Shown here piece by piece: positions 25,366 through 35,424 of a stretch of DNA of 64,000 nt. Numbering within the stretch: position 1 is the first letter of the stretch; every line of letters starts with the position of its first letter. The position numbers and the translations under genes were made by a program. The notes under the pieces were generated by a model, which made no database searches, was not told the origin of the DNA, and was given only the letters and a program-made list of their open reading frames with translations. This DNA is from Desulfoscipio geothermicus DSM 3669 (GTDB lineage Bacteria > Bacillota > Desulfotomaculia > Desulfotomaculales > Desulfallaceae), in the NCBI RefSeq assembly GCF_900115975.1, contig NZ_FOYM01000010.1, forward strand, positions 52,640 through 116,639. Direction: 5' to 3'.

Positions 25366-25941
25366 ACCTCCCTTAAAAAAAATTATTATGTCAACCTATG
25401 TTGTTTACATATTTTACATTATCCTGTGTCTTGAATAATTCATTGTTTAAAAAGTTGCTTATTGTCAGTATCTGTAATCCTATAAACGGGATATACACTC
25501 CTAGTAGCTAATTAACTTATATTTTTTCCATATTCGCCTCCCGCATTTTTTAAACTTGTAAATACATCAGTCATTAAACCATCACCACATCTCCTTCCGT
25601 TTTTTGTTAGATATTTTTAAAAAATCTAAATATATCTATTTTATAGAAACATATTTTTGTATTATTGTTGACATTAGACCAAAAGCTGCCAATTCCTTCA
25701 ATAAAATAGAATTATTTTACGATAAATTTTTACATAAAGTGACAATATGAGGTCTTTTTGAGTTTCGGAAAAAAGCCTTGAAACCAAGGGTAAAACCAAG
25801 GGTAAAACCAAGGGGAAAACCAAGGGGAAAACCAAGGGGACGGTTCCGGATGCATATTACTTGACAGTCACAAGGGCAGCAATCCTGTTGAACACGGACC
25901 GCGAGGGTGGTAAGATTTAACAAAAAAGGGGGAGCTTAAAT
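25366..25941. other. 576-base AT-rich gap without genes
   Basis: It separates the - strand secreted-protein genes from the next + strand gene. Apart from the 12-bp tandem repeat at 25780-25839 and several A/T runs, no gene, RNA or clear promoter was seen. Confidence 0.6.
25780..25839 (+). repeat. Five tandem copies of a 12-bp unit AAAACCAAGGGG
   Basis: Units start at 25780, 25792, 25804, 25816 and 25828. The first two end in GGGT and the last three in GGGG. There are no spacers, so it is not a CRISPR. The GGGGAC that follows resembles the arm of the REP-like palindrome at 11711. Confidence 0.9.
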
Positions 25942-26178
25942 GTGCGAAGAAATATTACAATGCCATTATTAACATACGGAGATTTAAATAGTTTCGCTTT
26001 ACATTGTAAAAATAAGTTGCTAGTTAATAAGCCTTATGAATTTCTTTGCCCTGCGGAAGTACGAAAAAATGATGATGAAAAAATATGGGAAAAATGCGTG
26101 CCCCAAATTAAGGAGTTGAACAACGGCCTTCTGAGTATCCTTCGGAACAATGCTAACCTCTATGCTATCTCCTTTTAG
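25942..26178 (+). CDS. Hypothetical protein, 78 residues
   Basis: Not recognised. GTG start 9 bases after GGGGGAG. The protein is mixed polar with the segment FLCPAEVRKNDDEKIWEKCVPQIKELNNGL and no membrane helix. Codon use is AT-rich like its surroundings. It may be a short real gene or the remnant of a larger one; no partner is apparent. Confidence 0.4.
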   Translation: MRRNITMPLLTYGDLNSFALHCKNKLLVNKPYEFLCPAEVRKNDDEKIWEKCVPQIKELNNGLLSILRNNANLYAISF

Positions 26179-26324
26179 CCCTTTGAAAAGATTTGAGTCT
26201 TATCCCCAAATGATATAAACTTTGCCATGATTTCAGTAGAAAAGAGGGGAAAGCAGCCTGTCCCCTTATTTTAAAAAAGGATATCACTCCCTTTTTTGTA
26301 TGGTAGTCTTCTCTATGCAAACAC

Positions 26325-26353
26325 TTGTTCTGTAAAAAATAAAATGCTATACT
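26325..26353 (+). promoter_or_regulatory. Candidate sigma-A promoter of the Rpn-like gene
   Basis: TTGTTC (26325-26330), 17-base spacer, TATACT (26348-26353), 40 bases before the GTG. A second TATAAT lies at 26375-26380. Confidence 0.5.
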
Positions 26354-26392
26354 GATTATGGAAGAAAGAGGTGGTATAATAACAGAGAGGAA

Positions 26393-27466
26393 GTGTTCCA
26401 TTTGCCAAATACACAATGGCACCCGGTATTTGTAACAGCGCTTAAAGAAGCGCTTTCCGACGCCCGGCCCGGGGAAATTGAAATCCAGGCCGAAGTGGCC
26501 CTGTCCTCAAAGCCCCTGGACGTGGACGTTTTAGTAGTCAAGAAAAAAGAAACCGCCCGGCTCCGGCACCCGGTGGCCAACATATTTAAGCAGTATAACC
26601 TGTTTGAATACAAAAGTCCGAAAGATTATTTGGAACCCAACGACTACGACAAGGGTCTGGCCCTTACTTTACTTTACAAAGTACTTGAACATCCCCGCAT
26701 GGATCTCTTGGACCGGCTTACCCTGACATTTGTAAGCAGCAGGTACCCGCGAGACATGCTTAAGATGTTAAAAAACAGGGGTCTGGCCGTTATAGAAGGT
26801 GTACCCGTTTCCGGTTTCTACCGAGTCGAGGGGGAAATAATACCCGTTCAAATAATGGTCCTCAAACAACTCCCCGGATCGGAACAAGCGTACATGTTTT
26901 CCATTTTTCTACCCGGGAAAGAAAAATTAAAACTAAACGCCAGTTCACTACTAATCAAAAAATACTTGGAACAGCCGGGCAATACACGTCTAAAAGAACT
27001 AATCGAATTCAAATTGAAAAATAAATTGATAACGTTTAACGAGATGGAGGTGATGTTAAAAATGGCCAGAGACATCAGCTTGGAAGAGGAGAAAAAAATA
27101 GAGGAATTGTTGGCCAACCATCCTTTCACCCGCCGGATGGTGGAGAAACGAGCGGCTGCTGCGGCTGCTGCGGCTGCGGCTAAAGCAGAAATGGAAGCCA
27201 TGAAAAGAGGCATGGAGAAAGGCAGAGCGGAAGGCAGAGCGGAAGGCAGAGCGGAAGGCATAGAAAAAGGAAGAGCAGAAGGCAGGGCAGAAGGCATACG
27301 AAATTTAATCTGTAGATTTTTGGAGACTAGGTACGGGTCAGAATCCTTACCGTTGCAGGAAGCAATACAAAAAATTACGGATGCTGACATGCTCGACGGG
27401 ATAGCCGGCAAGCTGTTTGTTGCCTCTTCGCTGGATGAGATGCGAAAGATTATTAATGATGGTTGA
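26393..27466 (+). CDS. Rpn/PD-(D/E)XK nuclease-like protein with repeat linker
   Basis: A 357-residue protein from GTG after AGAGAGGAA. The N-terminal 110 residues contain LDVDVLVVKK and LFEYKSPKDYL, an Asp followed by E-x-K, the core pattern of PD-(D/E)XK nucleases as in the Rpn/transposase_31 family. The middle is helical. From about residue 245 there is a run of nine alanines, then GRAEGRAEG-type repeats coded by a 12-bp DNA unit, and a short C-terminal helix bundle. Such proteins are abundant in Peptococcaceae genomes; Rpn relatives stimulate recombination and some act in phage defence. Nuclease activity is inferred from the motif only. Confidence 0.7.
   Translation: MFHLPNTQWHPVFVTALKEALSDARPGEIEIQAEVALSSKPLDVDVLVVKKKETARLRHPVANIFKQYNLFEYKSPKDYLEPNDYDKGLALTLLYKVLEHPRMDLLDRLTLTFVSSRYPRDMLKMLKNRGLAVIEGVPVSGFYRVEGEIIPVQIMVLKQLPGSEQAYMFSIFLPGKEKLKLNASSLLIKKYLEQPGNTRLKELIEFKLKNKLITFNEMEVMLKMARDISLEEEKKIEELLANHPFTRRMVEKRAAAAAAAAAAKAEMEAMKRGMEKGRAEGRAEGRAEGIEKGRAEGRAEGIRNLICRFLETRYGSESLPLQEAIQKITDADMLDGIAGKLFVASSLDEMRKIINDG
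27221..27299 (+). repeat. 12-bp in-frame repeats coding GRAE units
   Basis: Three exact copies of GGCAGAGCGGAA (27221-27256) are followed by diverged units to 27299; an alanine-codon run (27152-27180) lies just upstream. Change in copy number would alter linker length without breaking the frame. Confidence 0.85.
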
Positions 27467-27640
27467 GATGCCGTAGGAAATGCGAAAATGGTGCGGGAAA
27501 ATGGGGACTGGAAAAAAAGGACAGACCTTCATAAATAATTTTTTTACCGGGATGAAGAATAATGAAATGATATTCTTTTTTGCAGGAAATATACTCTACT
27601 GTGTAGAATAAGTTCCTTTCAAAACGGGAGGAAGGTTAAA

Positions 27641-28045
27641 ATGCCCTTTAATGCCAGTATTACTGTGGGACTGCGCGGTTCGGCACGCCAGGAGGTAAAT
27701 GAAACAAATACGGCCCTGGCTTATGGAAGCGGGAGCATCAATGTTTTTGCCACACCTGCCATGATCGGGCTTATGGAAAAGGCCGCCCTGAGCTCTGTGG
27801 ACCGGCTGCTGCCCGAGGGCTATACGACTGTGGGGATCAAAGTGGACGTGCAGCATTTGGCCGCCACCCCGTTGGGCGGCGTGGTCGAAGCAAGGTCCGA
27901 GCTGCGGGAGATTGACGGGCGTCGTTTGGTATTTGCCGTGGAAGCATACGATGACCGGGAGCTGGTCGGCAAAGGAACGCATGAAAGGTTTATAGTTCCG
28001 ACGGAAAAGTTTTTACAGAAAGTTGCCGGAAAATTAAATAACTGA
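27641..28045 (+). CDS. FlK-like thioesterase (hotdog fold)
   Basis: A 134-residue hotdog-fold protein of the fluoroacetyl-CoA thioesterase (FlK) family. The catalytic triad of FlK (Thr42, Glu50, His76) has direct counterparts at Thr38, Glu46 and His72 with identical spacing (FATPAMIGLMEKA, then VDVQHLAATPLGG). HERFIV near the C-terminus is also typical. It probably hydrolyses a short acyl-CoA; real fluoroacetyl-CoA activity is not implied. GGGAGGAAGG precedes the ATG. It is a single-gene unit upstream of fhs, possibly supporting acyl-CoA turnover in the downstream modules. Confidence 0.82.
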   Translation: MPFNASITVGLRGSARQEVNETNTALAYGSGSINVFATPAMIGLMEKAALSSVDRLLPEGYTTVGIKVDVQHLAATPLGGVVEARSELREIDGRRLVFAVEAYDDRELVGKGTHERFIVPTEKFLQKVAGKLNN

Positions 28046-28250
28046 ATTTATTTTCATTTGCAGGGAAAAACCATGGCGTAAGAGAATATTTAAAATAATT
28101 GTACCATTGTTTCGGAATTGAATTCGCTTTTTTCAGGCCTTTTATACAATTCTGTGTTAAACCGCATGCCAAAACCAGCAGATAAGGGGGGTTAAACGGG
28201 GGAGACATTAACTAAAAATTTAAAAAATATCGAGAGGAGAGGAAAAAAGA

Positions 28251-30011
28251 ATGGCATACGATGCAACCAAAATGAAAGACTATGAAATCGCCGAAGCCGC
28301 GGAAGCAAATATGCCGCTGCCTTATGAGTGGGCTGAGAAGCTGGGGCTCCAGAAAGATGAGATTATACCTATGGGCCGTATTTGTAAGCTGGACTTTATG
28401 AAGATTGCTGACAGGCTTAAAGACAGACCCGACGGCAAATTCATCGAAGTTACCGCTATCACTCCCACTCCGCTGGGCGAAGGTAAAACCACTACCACCA
28501 TGGGTTTAACAGAAGGTCTGGGCAAGAGGGGCGTTAATGTGGGCGCTGCCATTCGCCAGCCTTCCGGCGGTCCCACCATGAACATCAAGGGTACTGCCGC
28601 CGGCGGCGGCAACGCGCTGGCCATCCCCATGACCGAGTTTTCACTGGGGCTCACCGGTGACCTGAACGATATCATGAACGCCCATAACCTGGGCATGGTA
28701 GCCCTCACCGCCCGGATGCAGCACGAAAGAAACTATGACGATGCCGAGTTGGCCAAGCGCAACTTGCGCCGCCTGGATATCGATCCCACCAGGGTGGAGT
28801 TTGGCTGGATCATTGACTTCTGCGCCCAGGCGCTGCGCAACATTATTATTGGTATCGGCGGCCGCATGGACGGTTACATGATGCAGTCCAGGTTCGGTAT
28901 TGCCGTTAGTTCCGAGATTATGGCCATTCTCGCCGTGGCCACCGACTTGAAAGACCTGCGTGAGCGTATCGGTAAGATTATCGTGGCTTATGACAAGAAA
29001 GGCAACCCGGTAACCACCGAGGACCTGGAAGTCGCCGGTGCCATGACCGCTTTCATGCGGAATGCCATCAACCCGACACTGATGAGCACTGCCGAATACC
29101 AGCCTGTACTGGTACACGCCGGTCCGTTCGCCAACATCGCCATCGGCCAGTCCTCCATCATTGCTGACCGCATTGGTCTGAAGATGTTTGATTACCATAT
29201 TACGGAGAGCGGATTTGCTGCTGACATCGGCTTTGAAAAGTTCTGGAACGTGAAGTGCCGCTTCAGCGGTCATACCCCGCACGTTTCCGTGCTCACGGCC
29301 ACCATCAGGGCGCTCAAGATGCACGGTGGCGGTCCCAAGGTTGTGCCCGGTCGTCCCCTGCCCGAGGAGTACACCAAGGAAAACGTGGGCTTGGTGGAAA
29401 AGGGCTGCGAAAACCTGGTGCACCATATCAATACTATCAGAAAAGCCGGTATCAACCCGGTGGTCTGTATTAACGCTTTCCACACCGATACCAAGGATGA
29501 AATTGCCGCGGTTCGCCGGGCTGCCGAAGCGGCCGGTGCGCGTTGTGCCCTTTCCGAACACTGGGCAAAGGGCGGCGATGGCGCTCTCGAATTGGCTGAC
29601 GCTGTTATCGATGCCTGCAATGACAAAGTTGACTTCAAGTTCCTCTATCCGCTGGAAATGCCGCTGCGGCAGCGGGTCGAAGTTATTGCTAAGGAAGTAT
29701 ACGGCGCTGACGGCGTAAGCTGGACACCGGAAGCCGAAGCCAAGGCCAAAATGTTTGAAGAAAATCCGGAATACAAGGACTTTGCCACCATGATGGTCAA
29801 GACTCACCTGAGTCTGTCCCATGACCCCACCCTTAAGGGTGTGCCCAAGGGCTGGACACTGCCGATCCGCGACGTGCTCATTTATGCCGGCGCCAAGTTC
29901 CTCTGCCCGATGGCCGGTACTATCAGCCTGATGCCCGGCACCAGCTCCGACCCGGCCTTCCGGAGAATTGACGTCGATACCGAAACCGGCAAGGTCCTGG
30001 GCCTGTTCTAA
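28251..30011 (+). CDS. fhs: Formate-tetrahydrofolate ligase
   Basis: ATP-dependent formation of 10-formyl-THF from formate and THF; the methyl branch of the Wood-Ljungdahl pathway and C1 supply. The 586-residue protein has the P-loop TPLGEGKTT at 73-81, [19 protein letters not shown], the [13 protein letters not shown] substrate loop and a C-terminal [10 protein letters not shown] segment. It is slightly longer than the usual 555-560, which is common in acetogenic and sulfate-reducing clostridia. The ribosome site is GAGAGGAG. It is a single-gene unit with a good terminator. Presence of fhs fits an organism that oxidises acetyl-CoA or fixes CO2. Confidence 0.96.
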   Translation: MAYDATKMKDYEIAEAAEANMPLPYEWAEKLGLQKDEIIPMGRICKLDFMKIADRLKDRPDGKFIEVTAITPTPLGEGKTTTTMGLTEGLGKRGVNVGAAIRQPSGGPTMNIKGTAAGGGNALAIPMTEFSLGLTGDLNDIMNAHNLGMVALTARMQHERNYDDAELAKRNLRRLDIDPTRVEFGWIIDFCAQALRNIIIGIGGRMDGYMMQSRFGIAVSSEIMAILAVATDLKDLRERIGKIIVAYDKKGNPVTTEDLEVAGAMTAFMRNAINPTLMSTAEYQPVLVHAGPFANIAIGQSSIIADRIGLKMFDYHITESGFAADIGFEKFWNVKCRFSGHTPHVSVLTATIRALKMHGGGPKVVPGRPLPEEYTKENVGLVEKGCENLVHHINTIRKAGINPVVCINAFHTDTKDEIAAVRRAAEAAGARCALSEHWAKGGDGALELADAVIDACNDKVDFKFLYPLEMPLRQRVEVIAKEVYGADGVSWTPEAEAKAKMFEENPEYKDFATMMVKTHLSLSHDPTLKGVPKGWTLPIRDVLIYAGAKFLCPMAGTISLMPGTSSDPAFRRIDVDTETGKVLGLF

Positions 30012-30030
30012 AAAGTTCTGTCTAATGACA

Positions 30031-30062
30031 AGAGATTCCCTTAACAGGGGATCTCTTTTTTT
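30031..30062 (+). terminator. Rho-independent terminator of fhs
   Basis: AGAGATTCCC (30031-30040) pairs with GGGGATCTCT (30047-30056, one G-T pair) and is followed by six T. Confidence 0.88.
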
Positions 30063-30216
30063 AGATAAAAATTTATTGTGAAATAAAGCAAATATTTTTT
30101 AAAAATAACCGGCAGGAGAAACACTGTTTGTAACAGAACTATATATAAAGAATAGTTTAACTGCAACGGGTGAAAATTAGCTAAATTATGAAATATTGGA
30201 ATGGAGTGCATAGATT

Positions 30217-30687
30217 ATGTCAAGACCGCCTAAATGTCGCCGGGTAGAGTTTATACCTGAATTGACATATTTTAAACCTGCCGGAATACCGGTCAGCGAA
30301 CTGGAAGAGGTGCAGCTGACGGTGGAAGAACTGGAAGCCATCCGGTTGAAAGATTTACTGGGACTGGAGCAGGAGGGCTGTGCTGAGAAAATGGGCGTAT
30401 CCCGTCCCACCTATCACCGCATTTTATCTTCGGCCCGTTCCAAGGTGGCCATGGCGCTGGTGGAGGGCAAGGCCATCCGGGTTGAGGGAGGGCACTTTGA
30501 GGTGGTGGTGCGCCGTTTCAAGTGCATGGGTTGCGGCCACCAGTGGGAATTGCCCTGCGGGATGGGACCGCGGGGTCATGAAATGACCTGCCCCGAATGC
30601 CGGGGCGGTGAAGTTTTCCGGATCAACAAGGAAGGACGCCCCATGGGCTGCCGCTGGCAAAACAAAAACCGGAGGCAGGAAAGTTAA
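30217..30687 (+). CDS. DUF134 family HTH protein with zinc ribbon
   Basis: A 156-residue regulator-like protein. The N-terminal DUF134 part has SRPPKCRRVEFIPELTYFKPAG and LTVEELEAIRLKDLLGLEQEGCAEKMGVSRPTYHR, a sigma-region-4-like HTH. The C-terminal part carries a zinc ribbon with FKCMGCGHQWELPC and MTCPEC (two pairs of cysteines). The family is often beside dinitrogenase-iron-molybdenum-cofactor-like proteins; none is seen here. Its target is unknown. The gene lies between fhs and the first sigma-54 activator. Confidence 0.85.
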   Translation: MSRPPKCRRVEFIPELTYFKPAGIPVSELEEVQLTVEELEAIRLKDLLGLEQEGCAEKMGVSRPTYHRILSSARSKVAMALVEGKAIRVEGGHFEVVVRRFKCMGCGHQWELPCGMGPRGHEMTCPECRGGEVFRINKEGRPMGCRWQNKNRRQES

Positions 30688-30787
30688 ATACGGCAATCGA
30701 ATAACAGGGGGTATCACCCCCGTTTTATTTTTGTTGGCATGTTTAAGCGAAAGATAGTGCAACGGATCTTAATCAGAGGTGGTGCTG

Positions 30788-32713
30788 GTGGCCCTGCCCA
30801 AAATTGGAATAATCTCACCCCACGCCGGTTTCAGCAAGGCGGCCGGGGAACTGGCCGGTGAAATCGGGCTTGACCTGGTGGTTGGTGAACATAAACAAAA
30901 AAATGTCGCCGCCCTGCTAAAAAAGTGGCAGAACGGCGATGCCGTGGAAGCTGTGGTTACCAGTGAAGTTTTTGCCGCATCCGTACGGGACAGCACAATA
31001 TTACCCCTGGTGACCGTACAGCTTTCCGCCTATGATGTGTTGCAGGCCCTGGACAAGGCCCGGGCGGTGGGGGAACGGGTGGCCCTGGCGGTTCATGATT
31101 GTGCTTACAGGTTTGACCCGGCAGCCGTTTTTGCCATGCTGGGTCTGAAGGCGCGGATCCTGCGGTACCGCAACAAAGCGCGGTTTACCGCGGAACTGTT
31201 GCAGGTCCGGGAAGACCTGGACGCGGTGGTGGGCACCGCTGCGGCAGCGGTGCAGGCGGCCGGGGAGGTTGGCCTGCCCGCTTTTCTGGTGCAAAACGAT
31301 CGGGAATTTATCCGGGATGCCCTGGAAAAGGCCGTACAAATTTCCCGCATCAGACGCCGGGATGTGCGGTTGTGCCGTTCGCTGCAAGCCATATTGAGCA
31401 ACGCTTACGACGGCATACTGGCCGTGGATGAGCGGGGGAAAGTGGCTATTTTTAACCCCGTGGCCCAAAAAATCACCGGTTTGCCCGTGGAAAAGGCGCT
31501 GGGCCACCCGGTGGCCCAAGTAATAGAAATAAATGCCGTGTGCAGGGGGCTTTACGGGGACGGCGGCGCCGCAAACGGGGAAATATTGCAGTTGGGCAGG
31601 TTTCCCCTGGTGGTCAACCGGGTGCCGGTGTCGCTGGGGCAAAACCGGGCGGGCCTGGTAATCACTTTTCAGGCGGCGGACAAGATCAGGCAGATGGAGG
31701 CTAAAATCCGCAAGGAACTGCACTGCCAGGGCCTGCTGGCCTGGTACCGGTTCAGCGATATTATCGGCCACAGCGCCATGATGGAGGAAGCCGTCAGGGA
31801 AGCTCGCAAATATGCGCGCTCGGACGCCGCGGTTTTAATAACCGGGGAAAGCGGCACCGGCAAGGAGTTGTTTGCCCAAAGCATTCATAACGCCAGTGCG
31901 CGGCGTGACGGCCCTTTTCTGGCAATCAACTGCGCTGCCCTGCCCGAAAGCCTCTTGGAAAGCGAGTTGTTCGGCTACGAGGAGGGGGCCTTTACCGGCG
32001 CCAGAAAAGGCGGCAAGCAGGGGTTGTTTGCCCTGGCCCACGGGGGGACGATTTTTTTGGATGAGATAGGCGACCTGAGCCATGCGCTGCAGGCCCGCCT
32101 GCTCCGGGTGCTGCAGCAAAAAGAAGTACTGCCGGTGGGCGGTCAGCGGGTGATCCCGGTGGATGTACGGGTTATCAGCGCCACCAACCGCAATTTGCTG
32201 GAAGCGGTGGAGCGGGGCGGGTTTCGCGTGGACCTCTATTACCGGCTGAATGTGCTGCACCTGCATATCCCGCCGCTACGCATGCGTCTGGAAGATTTGC
32301 CGCTGCTCTTCAAACATTTCTTCCAACGGCTCGCCGGCCCCGAACGCTTGCAGGAAATGCAAATAAACGATGGGCTGCTGGAAGAGCTAAAAGGATACCT
32401 GTGGCCGGGGAATGTGCGGGAGTTGGAAGGTTTTGTGGAGCGGTACACGGCTCTGGGCGAGGAAAATGTTCACGAGCATGTTACTTTCAGAAATTTACTG
32501 CGGAAGATGAAGCAGAACCAGCAGGTGGACCCGGCGCTGAACAACGAGCGGTTGCTGGTGCTGAAGCTTGGTAGCATGGAAGATATGGAGCGGGAAATTA
32601 TCAGGCAGGCCGTGGACCTGGTGGGCGGCAGCAAGGGTAAGCTGGCCAGGGTGCTGGGGCTGAGTCGCACCACCCTGTGGAAAAAGCTGAAGGAAATTGA
32701 GGAGAACAGCTAG
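30788..32713 (+). CDS. Sigma-54 activator with PrpR_N sensor, PAS and AAA+ domains (module 1)
   Basis: Bacterial enhancer-binding protein, about 641 residues. Order: PrpR_N-type sensor (about 1-185), PAS domain with [20 protein letters not shown] near 200, the AAA+ domain with Walker A GESGTGKE near 355 and the sigma-54 contact loop GAFTGA near 400, and a Fis-type C-terminal HTH ([17 protein letters not shown]). GTG at 30788 is best spaced from AGAGGTG; 30779 is also possible. PrpR_N domains sense small organic acids or their CoA-derived products. The gene precedes an acyl-CoA gene set with a sigma-54-like promoter, so control of that set is likely. In its sensor the usual RGG motif is replaced by TSEVFA, unlike in the paralogue at 46055. 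Confidence 0.9.
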   Translation: MALPKIGIISPHAGFSKAAGELAGEIGLDLVVGEHKQKNVAALLKKWQNGDAVEAVVTSEVFAASVRDSTILPLVTVQLSAYDVLQALDKARAVGERVALAVHDCAYRFDPAAVFAMLGLKARILRYRNKARFTAELLQVREDLDAVVGTAAAAVQAAGEVGLPAFLVQNDREFIRDALEKAVQISRIRRRDVRLCRSLQAILSNAYDGILAVDERGKVAIFNPVAQKITGLPVEKALGHPVAQVIEINAVCRGLYGDGGAANGEILQLGRFPLVVNRVPVSLGQNRAGLVITFQAADKIRQMEAKIRKELHCQGLLAWYRFSDIIGHSAMMEEAVREARKYARSDAAVLITGESGTGKELFAQSIHNASARRDGPFLAINCAALPESLLESELFGYEEGAFTGARKGGKQGLFALAHGGTIFLDEIGDLSHALQARLLRVLQQKEVLPVGGQRVIPVDVRVISATNRNLLEAVERGGFRVDLYYRLNVLHLHIPPLRMRLEDLPLLFKHFFQRLAGPERLQEMQINDGLLEELKGYLWPGNVRELEGFVERYTALGEENVHEHVTFRNLLRKMKQNQQVDPALNNERLLVLKLGSMEDMEREIIRQAVDLVGGSKGKLARVLGLSRTTLWKKLKEIEENS

Positions 32714-32822
32714 GGGTTTTTGTTAAGATATTTAACATCTTTTATAACGTGGCGCATGACAAGCAAAAAACGCGGGCGATCAGCAGTTGCCCCGTTTATT
32801 TATTGGGTTCCGTTCATTTTTT

Positions 32823-32836
32823 AAACGCCAGCGTTT
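32823..32836 (+). promoter_or_regulatory. Dyad AAACGC-CA-GCGTTT, possible activator site
   Basis: Perfect 6+6 inverted repeat about 54 bases upstream of the -24 box at 32890, in the 258-base gap before the acyl-CoA ligase. Position and symmetry fit an enhancer-binding site; the protein is unknown. Confidence 0.4.
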
Positions 32837-32889
32837 AGCTTTTTAACCTGAATATATGGAAAATTCTCAAATATAAGGCTTTGCAGCCC

Positions 32890-32905
32890 GGGTATTGATT
32901 TTGCA
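32890..32905 (+). promoter_or_regulatory. Candidate sigma-54 promoter of module 1
   Basis: GGGTATTGATTTTGCA fits the TGGCACG-N4-TTGCW pattern at GG (-24), A, R and TTGCA (-12) with the right spacing, 66 bases before the acyl-CoA ligase start. It is weaker than the module 2 sites. Confidence 0.45.
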
Positions 32906-32971
32906 ACATGTAATAGTGACGCAAAATCACCCAAAATTCAGAAAAATTCACGCGCAAGGGATGGGTAATCA

Positions 32972-34597
32972 GTGCAAAAAATCTGGTATAAATCCTGGCC
33001 AGCCGGAGTGCCCAAAAAAGTGCATCACGGCCCCAGTCCCATAACCGGGGTGCTCGGCGAACATGCCCGGCTGTATCCCGGCCGCACGGCGGTGAATTAT
33101 TACGGGCGCAAGATAACCTATGGCGAACTGGACAGGCTCACCGGTAACTTTGCCAGCGCCCTGGTAAAAATGGGGGTGCGCAAAGGCGACCGGGTCAGCC
33201 TGTACATGGAGAACTGCCCACAATTTATTATTGCTCTCATCGGGGGGTGGAAGGCCGGGGCGGTCATGGTGCCTTCCAATCCCATGTTTCTGGGAGATGA
33301 ACTGGTCTACCAGCTTAATGACGCTGCGGTGGAAAGCATTGTGGTGCAGGACGATTTGTTTCCCATACTGGAGCCCGTCATACCCGGGACGCCGCTAAAA
33401 AATATTATTGTCGCCCGGCGGCAGGCTTTTTTGCCGGATACGCCGGCGCTGCCCTTGCACCATAGCATGACCACGGCGCCCATTGAAGCGCCCGGTACCA
33501 TTTCTTTCAGCCGGATGCTTTCCGGGCCGGCCGGGAAAATCGAGCGGGAAACGGGCCTGGATGACCTGGCGTTGTTGCAGTATACGGCGGGTACGACCGG
33601 CATGCCCAAAGGGGCCGTGATTACCCATCGTAACCTGCTGTACAATACCGCCGGATCGGCTGCCTGGGTGGGCGCGCGTTCCGGGGATGCGCACCTGGCT
33701 GTGCTGCCCCTGTTTCATGTTACCGGCCTGGTGCATAGCATGAACATGCCCCTCTACACCGGCGGGAGCATTATTCTGCTGGCCCGGTATGATACCGAAA
33801 CGGTTTTTGCAGCGGTGGAAAAATACCGCTGCGCCCACTGGGCCAGCATAGCCACCATGAACATTGCCGTTGTTAATTACCCGGTGGTATCCGGGTGTGA
33901 TTTGTCCTCCTTGCGGACCTGTGTGTCCGGCGGCTCGCCGGTGCCCCGGGAGGTAATTCGACAGTTCCGGGAGGTTACCGGGGCCAATTTGGTGGAGGGA
34001 TACGGTTTGAGTGAGACCGTATCCCAGGTGACCATCAACCCGCTGGGTAAGCCGCGCCTGGGTTCTGTCGGCATACCGGTGCAGGGGACGGATATAAAAA
34101 TTGTCAGCCTGGACGACTGGGACCGGGAGTTGCCTACCGGAGCTGAAGGGGAATTGCTGGTTAAGGGACCCCAGGTCATGCAGGGTTACTGGAACCGGCC
34201 CGGGGAAACCAGGCTGGCCCTGCGCGACGGCTGGCTGGCTACCGGCGACATTGCCCGGATGGATGAGGATGGCTACGTTTATATCGTGGGGCGTAAAAAA
34301 GAACTGATCAAAGCCTCGGGCTATAGCGTATTTCCCCAGGAAGTGGAAAGTTTTCTCTATGAGCACCCCGCAGTGGCGGAAGTCGTTGTGGTGGGCGTAC
34401 CGGACCCCTACCGGGTGGAAACGGTTAAGGCAGTGATCGTGCTGAAGCAGGAATACGTAAATAATATAAGCGCCCGGGATATTATCGAATGGTCGCGGCA
34501 AAAAATGGCGGCCTATAAATACCCCCGGTTGGTAGAGTTTGTATCCGATTTGCCCCGCAGCGGTACCGGTAAAATAAGGCGTCATCTGTTGAAATAA
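32972..34597 (+). CDS. AMP-forming acyl-CoA ligase
   Basis: Activates a carboxylic acid to its CoA thioester through an acyl-adenylate. The 541-residue protein has all ANL-superfamily motifs: the P-loop YTAGTTGMPKGAV near 205, GYGLSET near 345, GDIARMDEDGYVYIVGRKKELIKASGYSVFPQEVE near 430 and the catalytic Lys in PRSGTGKIRR at the end. GTG start after AAGGGATGGG. It is the first gene of module 1, behind a sigma-54-like promoter. Length and motifs fit medium/long-chain or aromatic acid ligases; the acid used is not determined. Confidence 0.9.
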   Translation: MQKIWYKSWPAGVPKKVHHGPSPITGVLGEHARLYPGRTAVNYYGRKITYGELDRLTGNFASALVKMGVRKGDRVSLYMENCPQFIIALIGGWKAGAVMVPSNPMFLGDELVYQLNDAAVESIVVQDDLFPILEPVIPGTPLKNIIVARRQAFLPDTPALPLHHSMTTAPIEAPGTISFSRMLSGPAGKIERETGLDDLALLQYTAGTTGMPKGAVITHRNLLYNTAGSAAWVGARSGDAHLAVLPLFHVTGLVHSMNMPLYTGGSIILLARYDTETVFAAVEKYRCAHWASIATMNIAVVNYPVVSGCDLSSLRTCVSGGSPVPREVIRQFREVTGANLVEGYGLSETVSQVTINPLGKPRLGSVGIPVQGTDIKIVSLDDWDRELPTGAEGELLVKGPQVMQGYWNRPGETRLALRDGWLATGDIARMDEDGYVYIVGRKKELIKASGYSVFPQEVESFLYEHPAVAEVVVVGVPDPYRVETVKAVIVLKQEYVNNISARDIIEWSRQKMAAYKYPRLVEFVSDLPRSGTGKIRRHLLK

Positions 34598-34628
34598 ATA
34601 AAATTACATTTATTCAGGAGGTTGGGGT

Positions 34629-35408
34629 ATGGATTTCAAGTTTCTCATTTATGAAAAGGAAGGTTACGTGTCCAGGGTCACTTTAAACCGGCCCAAAGTG
34701 CTCAACGCCTTGAACAGCGAAGTGTTTGACGAAATAGGCCGGGCCATGGACCTGGCGGCGGCGGATGACGGGGTGCATGCCGTGGTGATTACCGGCGGGG
34801 AAAAGGTATTTGCCGCCGGTGCTGATATTGCCGAAATGGCCACGGCCGATCCTGTCAGCGTGTACAAGTTCGGGGAAACAGCCCAAGGCGCCCTGAACAA
34901 AGTGGAAAACCTGCCCAAGCCGGTGATTGCCGCTATTAACGGTTACGCCCTGGGCGGCGGCTGCGAGCTGGCCCTGGCCTGCGACATTCGGATCGCCGGC
35001 GAGTCGGCCAAAATCGGCTTGCCCGAAATCAACCTGGGCATATTTCCCGGCGCCGGGGGCACCCAGCGGCTGCCCCGGCTGGTAGGGGCAGCCCGGGCCA
35101 AGGAATTGATGTTTACCGGGGATATGATCGACGCCGCCAGGGCCGAAAAAATCGGGCTGGTCAACCAGGTGGTGCCCGATGGTGAAGTGCTGTCCACCGC
35201 GGTCAAGCTGGCCGCCAGAATGGCGCAAAAGGGCGCCGTGGCCATGGCCATGCTGAAAACCGCCATCAACCAGGGGTTGGCCACCGACCTGGCTTCCGGC
35301 CTGAATATCGAGCGGCAGTGCTTCTCCCTGCTGTTTGCCACCGAGGACCAGAAAGAGGGCATGCAGGCCTTCATGGAAAAACGCAAGCCGGAGTTTAAAG
35401 GAAGGTAA
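34629..35408 (+). CDS. Enoyl-CoA hydratase, crotonase family (both catalytic Glu present)
   Basis: 259 residues. The oxyanion-hole segment GGEKVFAAGADIAEM, the GYALGGGCELALACDIRIAGESAKIGLPEINLG block and FPGAGGTQRLPRL are those of true enoyl-CoA hydratases. Both catalytic glutamates (in AGES and in PEIN, counterparts of rat Glu144 and Glu164) are in place, so hydration of crotonyl-CoA-type substrates is likely. AGGAGG precedes the ATG. It lies 31 bases after the ligase and 16 bases before the abfD gene, in one operon. Confidence 0.9.
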   Translation: MDFKFLIYEKEGYVSRVTLNRPKVLNALNSEVFDEIGRAMDLAAADDGVHAVVITGGEKVFAAGADIAEMATADPVSVYKFGETAQGALNKVENLPKPVIAAINGYALGGGCELALACDIRIAGESAKIGLPEINLGIFPGAGGTQRLPRLVGAARAKELMFTGDMIDAARAEKIGLVNQVVPDGEVLSTAVKLAARMAQKGAVAMAMLKTAINQGLATDLASGLNIERQCFSLLFATEDQKEGMQAFMEKRKPEFKGR

Positions 35409-35424
35409 ATAGGAGGTATCGCCA

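Noticed and set aside
25780..25839. CRISPR-like array
   Set aside because: Units of 12 bp are directly adjacent without spacers.
25717..25923. Minus-strand 68-codon frame with LGF repeats
   Set aside because: It is produced by translation of the 12-bp tandem repeat; no ribosome site and no domain.
28046..28250. THF or other riboswitch before fhs
   Set aside because: No matching conserved core or pairing pattern was seen in the 205-base leader.
28641..29822. Long minus-strand frame (393 codons) inside fhs
   Set aside because: Antisense shadow of a GC-rich gene; fhs is certain from its motifs.
33395..34585. Long minus-strand frame (396 codons) inside the acyl-CoA ligase
   Set aside because: Shadow frame with His/Gly-rich nonsense composition; no ribosome site.
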